From: an uncultured Helicobacter sp.
GTDB lineage: Bacteria > Campylobacterota > Campylobacteria > Campylobacterales > Helicobacteraceae
Assembly (NCBI GenBank): GCA_949287835.1
Contig: CASEHV010000033.1
Location: forward strand, 1 to 64,000
Length of the DNA stretch: 64,000 bases
Reading direction: 5' to 3'
In this document: piece after piece, positions 58,490 to 64,000 of the stretch
Layout of the letters: the number at the start of each line of letters is the position of its first letter
Numbering within the stretch: the stretch's first letter is position 1
Notes under the pieces: model-generated
Seen by the model: only the letters and a program-made list of their open reading frames with translations
What the model was told of the DNA's origin: nothing
Databases searched by the model: none
Translations under genes and position numbers: made by a program

Positions 58490-59260
58490 TTATATATGTA
58501 GCCATAATGCTGCGTTATTTCTTAGTTTTTCCACATCATCACTTGCGAAAAACTTGATTCTATCATGTATATCATGCTTGGAATCTAATCTTTTTACAGA
58601 AAAATTATTTAATAAATAATTTGCTATTGCTTCGCCAGAGTGTATAAATATCGTATTTTTGCCAAAAAATTCTTTCAAGGATTCAAGTAAAAATGGAAAA
58701 TGTGTGCAACCAAGTATTAGTGCATCTGGCTTTAGATTCTTAAAATAATATTCGAATGTAGATTTGACAATGTCTCCATGCAGTATATTTTCCTCAACTA
58801 GGCTAACTAGCAGATTTGTAGCGATATTTGTAACCCTAGCATATCCCAGCTCCTTTAACTTTGCATTATAGCTATTAGATTTTATAGTAGCATTTGTAGC
58901 TATTACTAAGATTTCACTATTCTTTGAGATTCCCTTATTTTCTAGGGCTAAAATGCCAGATTCTATTACTCCTACAATTGGAAAGTTAGATTTCTCTTTC
59001 ATGTATTCTATGGCATGGGCTGATACAGTATTGCACGCCACAACTAACATATCAATATCAAAGCTATTAAAAAAGTTTAGTGCCTCAAGTGAGAATCTCA
59101 CAATGGTATTATGGTCTTTATTCCCATAAGGCACTCTAGCGGTGTCGCCGTAATATATAATCTCTTTGAAATCTATCTCATTAATGAGGCTTTTCAAGAC
59201 GCTAAGCCCACCCATACCGCTATCAAAAATGCCTATTTTTTCTACAACCCTCATCATCAA
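58490..59260 (-). CDS. murI: Glutamate racemase
   Basis: A 256-residue racemase supplying D-glutamate for peptidoglycan. Substrate loop GIFDSGMGGLSVLKSL is at the N-terminus; the two catalytic cysteines lie in VVACNTVSAHA (near residue 75) and LILGCTHFPFL (near 180). YGDTARVPYGNKD is also typical. It is first in the murI-dapE unit. The exact start among three adjacent Met codons is open. Between this gene and comEC (59261-59424) I see no gene. Confidence 0.95.
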   Translation of the reverse strand: MMMRVVEKIGIFDSGMGGLSVLKSLINEIDFKEIIYYGDTARVPYGNKDHNTIVRFSLEALNFFNSFDIDMLVVACNTVSAHAIEYMKEKSNFPIVGVIESGILALENKGISKNSEILVIATNATIKSNSYNAKLKELGYARVTNIATNLLVSLVEENILHGDIVKSTFEYYFKNLKPDALILGCTHFPFLLESLKEFFGKNTIFIHSGEAIANYLLNNFSVKRLDSKHDIHDRIKFFASDDVEKLRNNAALWLHI

Positions 59261-59424
59261 TGCCTTAAGAAAATAAACGCAATTCTAGCATTAAAAATTT
59301 TTAAAGATATGGCAAAAAATATTGGAATCCTTTTTGCTTTTATCATAGTCTAGACTTTAAGTCTTTCTTGTTTTGTTGTCTGCGACTTTTGTCGTAGGCT
59401 TACAATTCATTTCAAGAATACGAT

Positions 59425-60762
59425 ATGAATATTTTCCAAAATGCAAAAAAAATCATTCAAACAATTTATTTTTCTAATACACGACATTCGAAATTAAATT
59501 ATTTTGAAATTTCCATTCCAAAAACACATTATATAATGTTGATTATATTTATGCTAATTATTTTTTTCATTAATATTTTTATTAAATATCAGATTTTTCT
59601 GGATTTAAAACAGGGCAGAAGCTTTGAAGCAACCATTATAAATCACTATTCAAAAAGTAAAAATAGCGATAGATTTAAACTGCAAGATTCAAATGGAAAT
59701 GTATTTTACGCGACTTACAGAGGTAAATTTAAGAAACTAAACGGCATGAAAGCTAGAGTTTATGGCAAAATTTATAAGTGTAGTTTTATTAGATTTCTAA
59801 AAAGTTGCAATATTTATCATTCTACGCTTTCTTTGCTACCAAAAGATTCTATCAATAAATTTTTTACAAAAATAATAGACAGGCAGCATGATAATCTACT
59901 GTATGCGAATTTATATAATGCTCTATTTTTTGCAGAAACATTAGAAAAACCACTAAGGGATACTGCCACCGCACTAGGACTTGCACATTTGATTGCCATA
60001 AGCGGATTTCATCTAGCGGCACTCACATTAATGTTTTATATTTTCATATCACCTTTATACTTTATTTTTCATAGATATTTTTGCTATCGAAATGCCTTTT
60101 ATGATTTGGGATTCTTAGGTCTTGTGTTTGGATTTTTATATTTATGCCTTATTGATTTTGAGCCTAGTTTTCTTAGAGCTTATATTATGGCTTGCGTTGG
60201 ATATGTGATTATGCTTTGTGGCATAAGGATATTTAGCTTTTTAAATCTATTTTTATGCGTTTTGTTAGCGATTTCTCTAAATCCCAGCTTGATTTTTCAT
60301 ATAGGTTTTATACTTTCTGTATGCGGCGTTTATTTTATATTTTTATTTGTAGCATACATGCAGAGATTTTTAAAGAGGGGATTATCAAAGATTCTCATAG
60401 GATTTATCGCTTTTGATTTTATTATATTTTTCCAGATGATGCCTATTGTGCATTATTTTTTCCCATATTTTTCGCCATATCAGTTAGTCTCAATTCCTCT
60501 TAGCATGGCATTTTTTATACTATTTCCTATTTTATTTTTTTCACATATAATAGGGCATGGATATATGTTTGATAATATTATACATCTAGCAGTAGAACAT
60601 GACTTTTTTATGTCGCAGTTTTTTACACCAAATATATTTTTGATATTTTACTTAGCTTTTTCGCTACTTGCCATTTACTCTAAATATGCCTATATCACGA
60701 GTATAATCCTCTCAATAGGATTCTATATATACAATCTATATTTATATATAGGACTAGTGTAG
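59425..60762 (+). CDS. comEC: ComEC/Rec2 DNA-uptake channel, short Helicobacter form
   Basis: A 445-residue polytopic membrane protein. An N-terminal OB-like region with SFEATIINHYSK follows the first helix. The competence-domain signature GLAHLIAISGFHLAALTLMF lies near residue 183, then about eight membrane helices. The C-terminal metallo-beta-lactamase domain present in Bacillus ComEC is absent, as in H. pylori ComEC. It carries single-stranded DNA across the inner membrane during natural transformation. It is 77 bp upstream of the DedA gene. Confidence 0.88.
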   Translation: MNIFQNAKKIIQTIYFSNTRHSKLNYFEISIPKTHYIMLIIFMLIIFFINIFIKYQIFLDLKQGRSFEATIINHYSKSKNSDRFKLQDSNGNVFYATYRGKFKKLNGMKARVYGKIYKCSFIRFLKSCNIYHSTLSLLPKDSINKFFTKIIDRQHDNLLYANLYNALFFAETLEKPLRDTATALGLAHLIAISGFHLAALTLMFYIFISPLYFIFHRYFCYRNAFYDLGFLGLVFGFLYLCLIDFEPSFLRAYIMACVGYVIMLCGIRIFSFLNLFLCVLLAISLNPSLIFHIGFILSVCGVYFIFLFVAYMQRFLKRGLSKILIGFIAFDFIIFFQMMPIVHYFFPYFSPYQLVSIPLSMAFFILFPILFFSHIIGHGYMFDNIIHLAVEHDFFMSQFFTPNIFLIFYLAFSLLAIYSKYAYITSIILSIGFYIYNLYLYIGLV

Positions 60763-60839
60763 TGCTAGAATCTAGCATGACCAAGCGATAGTATAATTTT
60801 GTTAAAATAATAGCAATTACCAAAGTTATAAGGAAATGT

Positions 60840-61445
60840 ATGGAGAATGAGGCATTTAATATTTTAAAAGATTATAACAACTTAGAAAGTTTCGGCTATC
60901 TTGTTCTATTCTTGTATTGTATGGGTGGTGGCTATGTCGCTGCGATTACCGCTGGTGTACTTTCCTCAATAGGAAAGCTGGATTTAACCACGAGTATTTT
61001 TCTATCAATCATTGGCAATATCATAGGTAGCTCTCTTTTTGCCATCATCGCTAGGACGCAAAAACATGAGATAATCAAGATATTTAATAAGCATAGACGA
61101 AAGTTGGCGTATTTACAAATTATGCTGAAAAAATATGATTTGATATTATTTTTCATTAGTAAATATCTGCATGGTATAAGGACCTTTGTGCCTTTAGCGG
61201 TTGGCATTAGTAAATATAGGATAACGAAATTTCTTTTGATTAATGTCATTGCTACGATTATTTGGGGAGTTTCTCTTGTCTTTCTTGGATTCTATGCAAG
61301 TGGATTTTTCCTAGATGTCATTAAAGTTTTATTGCAGCATCCATATCTTTTCCCGATAGCCTTTATTATTCTAGCTGCCATAGTGGCATTATTTGTTTAT
61401 GTTAGGAAACGAATTAAGGAAAGATTTGTAATACCTAAAAGCTAG
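60840..61445 (+). CDS. DedA-family membrane protein
   Basis: A 201-residue VTT-domain protein with about five membrane helices. Family features are GGGYVAAITAGVLSS, the SIIGNIIGSSLFAIIAR helix and the conserved HGIRTFVPLAVGISKYRITKF segment with Arg and Pro. DedA proteins are implicated in undecaprenyl-phosphate or phospholipid recycling across the membrane. A TATAAT -10 box (60792-60797) is 42 bp upstream, so it can be transcribed on its own. Confidence 0.85.
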   Translation: MENEAFNILKDYNNLESFGYLVLFLYCMGGGYVAAITAGVLSSIGKLDLTTSIFLSIIGNIIGSSLFAIIARTQKHEIIKIFNKHRRKLAYLQIMLKKYDLILFFISKYLHGIRTFVPLAVGISKYRITKFLLINVIATIIWGVSLVFLGFYASGFFLDVIKVLLQHPYLFPIAFIILAAIVALFVYVRKRIKERFVIPKS

Positions 61446-61447
61446 GT

Positions 61448-62788
61448 TTACAATATATACCTCGCCAAATCCACATTCTCTACCAAATCGGAGAGTTTTT
61501 CCTCGACCATAGATTCTGTGATTGCTACCTTTTTGCCGACATAGTCCTCTTGATTAAAGCTAATGTCATTTAGCACTCGCTCGATTGTAGTATGAAGCCT
61601 TCTAGCGCCTATGTCCTCTGTCTTCTCATTTGCACTATGAGATAGCCTTGCTAATGCTCTAAGCGCGGAATCCTCAAACTCTATCTCTATATCCTCTACG
61701 CCTAGTAGGGCTACATACTGCTTAATGATAGAGTTCTTTGTCTGCGTTAAGATTCTATACAAAGAATCCTCATTTAGCGGCTGAAGCTCCGCTCTAAGTG
61801 GGAATCTACCCTGCAACTCTGGCATTAAATCACTAGGCTTACTAAAGTGAAATGCCCCCGCTGCTATAAACAAAATATGGTCAGTGCGAATCTGCCCATA
61901 AGCCGTATTTACGACACTTCCCTCAACGATTGGCAGTAAATCTCTCTGCACACCCTCTTTGCTTGGGTCCTGTCTGCCTGAGTTCCCCGATGAGACTGCT
62001 ATCTTGTCAATCTCATCTATGAAAATAATGCCGCTTTGCTCAGCGAGTTTTAGCGCATCACCCTTTATCTTGTCATAATCTAGCATGGCATTTTGTGCCT
62101 CTGGTCGTAGAAGTTCCTTTGCCTCCTTGATAGTAACTTCCCGCTTTACCTTGTCGCCTTTCATATTTAGGGCTTTGATGAGAGATTCTTGCACCTTTAT
62201 GATTTCTGTCGGCAGTGTGCTATCTGCCCTCTCCTCATGCTGCTTTGTGATGTCAATAGATATTTTCTTAGAATCTAACTCGCCCTTTTTCACCCTATCT
62301 TTCATTTTATCAAAGCTATGTTTGTATTCTTGCTTTTTCTCATCGCTAACGCTATCTGGCAGGGGGGGCAGGAGCTTTTGCGTAATTTTATCTAGGATAT
62401 AATCCTCTATGGAATCTGCCATGTCCTCTTTTTGCTGATTTTGCAACAGATTCATACTAGCACTCACTAAATCTCGCACCATAGATTCTACATCGCGACC
62501 CACAAAGCCTACCTCCGTGTATTTACTAGCCTCCACTTTTACAAAGGGTAGCCCCATGAGTTTTGCCATACGTCTTGCTATTTCTGTTTTACCCACGCCT
62601 GTAGAACCTATCAAAAGAATATTTTTTGGCGTGATTTCCTCCTGCATTTCTTTTGGTAATTTTAGTCTGCGGTAGCGGTTTCGTATCGCTATTGCCACTG
62701 CCTTTTTTGCCTCCGCCTGTCCTATGATATACTCATCTAGGTATGCTACGATTTGCCTTGGCGTTTGGTTTGCTATATCTTTACTCAT
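61448..62788 (-). CDS. hslU: HslU ATPase subunit of the HslVU protease
   Basis: A 446-residue AAA+ unfoldase. Walker [14 protein letters not shown] (near residue 58), the pore loop region [15 protein letters not shown], the intermediate (I) domain (about 110-230), Walker [11 protein letters not shown] and the C-terminal LARYIL tail that docks into HslV are all present. Its start overlaps hslV by 8 bp, so the pair is translationally coupled. Confidence 0.96.
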   Translation of the reverse strand: MSKDIANQTPRQIVAYLDEYIIGQAEAKKAVAIAIRNRYRRLKLPKEMQEEITPKNILLIGSTGVGKTEIARRMAKLMGLPFVKVEASKYTEVGFVGRDVESMVRDLVSASMNLLQNQQKEDMADSIEDYILDKITQKLLPPLPDSVSDEKKQEYKHSFDKMKDRVKKGELDSKKISIDITKQHEERADSTLPTEIIKVQESLIKALNMKGDKVKREVTIKEAKELLRPEAQNAMLDYDKIKGDALKLAEQSGIIFIDEIDKIAVSSGNSGRQDPSKEGVQRDLLPIVEGSVVNTAYGQIRTDHILFIAAGAFHFSKPSDLMPELQGRFPLRAELQPLNEDSLYRILTQTKNSIIKQYVALLGVEDIEIEFEDSALRALARLSHSANEKTEDIGARRLHTTIERVLNDISFNQEDYVGKKVAITESMVEEKLSDLVENVDLARYIL

Positions 62789-63332
62789 CTATAATCTCCA
62801 AAATCTTAATATTTGTATTCGTATAAATGCAGATTTCCCCTGCGATTTTTAGGGATTCTAGCACAAGCTCTTTTGGGGGAAGGTTGCTAAATTTATCAAG
62901 TGCCCTAGCGGCGGATATGGCATAATTCCCCCCGCTACCTATGGCTATCATCTTTCCATCCTCTGGCTCGATGACATCGCCATTGCCACTTAAAAGATAG
63001 ATACTTTTAGAATCTAGCACAATCATCATTGCCTCTAGCTTTCGCAGATATTTATCTTTTCGCCATTCCTTGCTAAAATCTATGACAGACTTTAGCAAAT
63101 CACCCTTTTTACCCTCCAAAATTCTCTCAAACATATCAAACAAGCTAAACGCATCTGCCGTGCTACCTGCAAAGCCGCTTAGAATCTTACCGCCGTATAG
63201 TTGGCGAATCTTATTAGCATTGCCTTTCATAATACAATTTCCAAAGCTAACCTGCCCATCGCCACCTATGACTCCATAAGGCTTTCCGTCCTTTGTGCCA
63301 ACATATCCTAGTATCGTAGTCGCATGAAACAT
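62781..63332 (-). CDS. hslV: HslV peptidase subunit of the HslVU protease
   Basis: A 183-residue N-terminal nucleophile hydrolase. The propeptide MFHA is followed by the catalytic threonine pair in [33 protein letters not shown] and [16 protein letters not shown] are family marks. Catalysis in the Helicobacter form starts at Thr5. The gene precedes hslU with an 8-bp overlap. Confidence 0.95.
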   Translation of the reverse strand: MFHATTILGYVGTKDGKPYGVIGGDGQVSFGNCIMKGNANKIRQLYGGKILSGFAGSTADAFSLFDMFERILEGKKGDLLKSVIDFSKEWRKDKYLRKLEAMMIVLDSKSIYLLSGNGDVIEPEDGKMIAIGSGGNYAISAARALDKFSNLPPKELVLESLKIAGEICIYTNTNIKILEIIDE

Positions 63333-63475
63333 ACATTCCCTTTTTGTTGTTTTACGATAAATAAGTGGTTTATTATATAGGAAATTAAAGTATAAATATA
63401 AAACACTCTAAAATGCAACTATTATACCTGCAAATTTACTATATTAATATTTTTTAGGATAGAATCTACTTTCAC

Positions 63476-63551
63476 GACCCTTTCATCTAGTGGCCAAGGA
63501 TACCACCCTTTCACGGTGGTTACGAAAGTTCGAATCTTTCAAGGGTCGCCA
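63476..63551 (+). tRNA. tRNA-Glu (anticodon TTC)
   Basis: A 76-nt cloverleaf. GACCCTT pairs with AAGGGTC in the acceptor, the anticodon arm is CCACC-CTTTCAC-GGTGG with anticodon TTC, and the T arm reads GAAAG-TTCGAAT-CTTTC. The 3' GCCA end is encoded. It is divergent from hslV and convergent with clpP. Confidence 0.96.
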
Positions 63552-63590
63552 TATCCTCAAAAGTAAAAATCATTTGTTACAGAGTAGAAA

Positions 63591-64000
63591 TTATTTAGAA
63601 GACTTATCCATCACAGAATCTATAATGCCGTATTCCTTTGCCTCACTAGCACTCATGTAGAAATCTCTCTCGCAGTCCTGCACAACTTTCTTGATATTCT
63701 GCCCTGTGTTTTCCGATAAGATTCTATTGATAATATCTTTTAGCCTTAGAATCTCACGGGCTTGAATCTCAATATCACTAGCCTGCCCCCTTGCCCCTCC
63801 TAGCGGCTGGTGTATCATGATTCTAGAATTTGGCAGTGCATATCGTTTTCCCTTCTTCCCACAACTAAGCAAGAATGCTCCCATAGATGCCGCCTGCCCT
63901 ACGCATATCGTGCATATATCTGGCTTTATATAATTCATCGTATCATATATGCTAAAGCCACTTGTAACGCTGCCTCCGGGTGAATTGATATATAAAAATA
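63591..64000 (-). CDS. clpP: ATP-dependent Clp protease proteolytic subunit, 3' part (start lies beyond the window)
   Basis: The 136 C-terminal codons of ClpP; the 5' end lies past base 64000. The frame is open to the edge and includes [19 protein letters not shown]. The catalytic serine is in [11 protein letters not shown], His in MIHQPLGG and Asp in [12 protein letters not shown]. The C-terminus [13 protein letters not shown] is typical. It degrades proteins delivered by ClpX or ClpA. Confidence 0.95.
   Translation of the reverse strand, partial: FLYINSPGGSVTSGFSIYDTMNYIKPDICTICVGQAASMGAFLLSCGKKGKRYALPNSRIMIHQPLGGARGQASDIEIQAREILRLKDIINRILSENTGQNIKKVVQDCERDFYMSASEAKEYGIIDSVMDKSSK

Noticed and set aside
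59379-59397. Small hairpin CTGCGAC-TTTT-GTCGTAG ahead of comEC
   Set aside because: One G-U pair, no T-run, no sign of a riboswitch or leader peptide.

Overview
The window is a 64 kb chromosomal stretch from a Campylobacterota bacterium, most likely a Helicobacter other than H. pylori. The evidence is an A+T-rich composition, Helicobacter-type gene blocks (ccmA-csd1-csd2-folC, an ArsR-type response regulator, ureAB with the fused small subunit, hslVU, a ComEC without its hydrolase domain), and Helicobacter-style Sel1 and short-lipoprotein genes. Gluconate dehydrogenase, D-serine dehydratase and an alkaline phosphatase point to an enteric or enterohepatic lifestyle rather than a strictly gastric one; this is inference.

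Layout. 1-7.3 kb: a broken SGNH-like gene with a dispersed repeat, a periplasmic gluconate dehydrogenase pair divergent from an SMP-30-like propeller protein, hemW, trmL and a Sel1-repeat protein. 7.3-14.3 kb: an LpoB-type lipoprotein pair, then the cell-shape operon (mqnF, folC, csd2, csd1, ccmA on the minus strand). 14.4-32.7 kb: housekeeping genes (bcp, an MCP, a cystine-type symporter, rsfS, typA, a three-domain lysophospholipid transporter/acyltransferase, purE, ppk, hemH, arsR, hemL) and a frameshifted gltS. 32.7-39.2 kb: accessory region with a ureA-ureB pair that has no accessory genes beside it and a NikR-like box in front, an azlD / thiE-like / azlC set, and three tandem paralogous four-cysteine exported proteins closed by a strong terminator. 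39.5-53 kb: sucDC, mltG divergent from a giant AsmA/YhdP-like gene, tRNA-Arg, minDE, a frameshifted alkaline phosphatase, and a PilM/PilN-like pair leading into an MsbA-type ABC transporter. 53-57.3 kb: a decayed region with palindromic repeats, remnants of a second dsdA-gntP copy, a wrecked aldo/keto reductase, then intact dsdA and a frameshifted gntP-type permease. 57.4-64 kb: dapE, murI, comEC, a DedA protein, hslU, hslV, tRNA-Glu and the 3' part of clpP.

How the genes work together. Cell-envelope functions dominate: peptidoglycan trimming and shape (csd1/csd2/ccmA, mltG, murI, dapE, LpoB-like), lipid handling (LplT-PlsC-Aas fusion, MsbA, YhdP-like, DedA) and exported cysteine-rich proteins. 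Heme synthesis is represented by hemH, hemL and hemW. Two features suggest use of host-derived compounds: D-serine breakdown (dsdA plus a GntP-family permease) and periplasmic gluconate oxidation. The urease pair may be of the nickel-independent UreA2B2 type known from some carnivore helicobacters, but this rests on gene context and one candidate operator.

Sequence quality caveat. Four genes (the SGNH-like gene, gltS, the alkaline phosphatase, gntP) are broken only by single-base changes in short homopolymers, six in total. That pattern fits read errors as well as real mutation. The aldo/keto reductase is different: it has lost internal sequence and is truly degraded.
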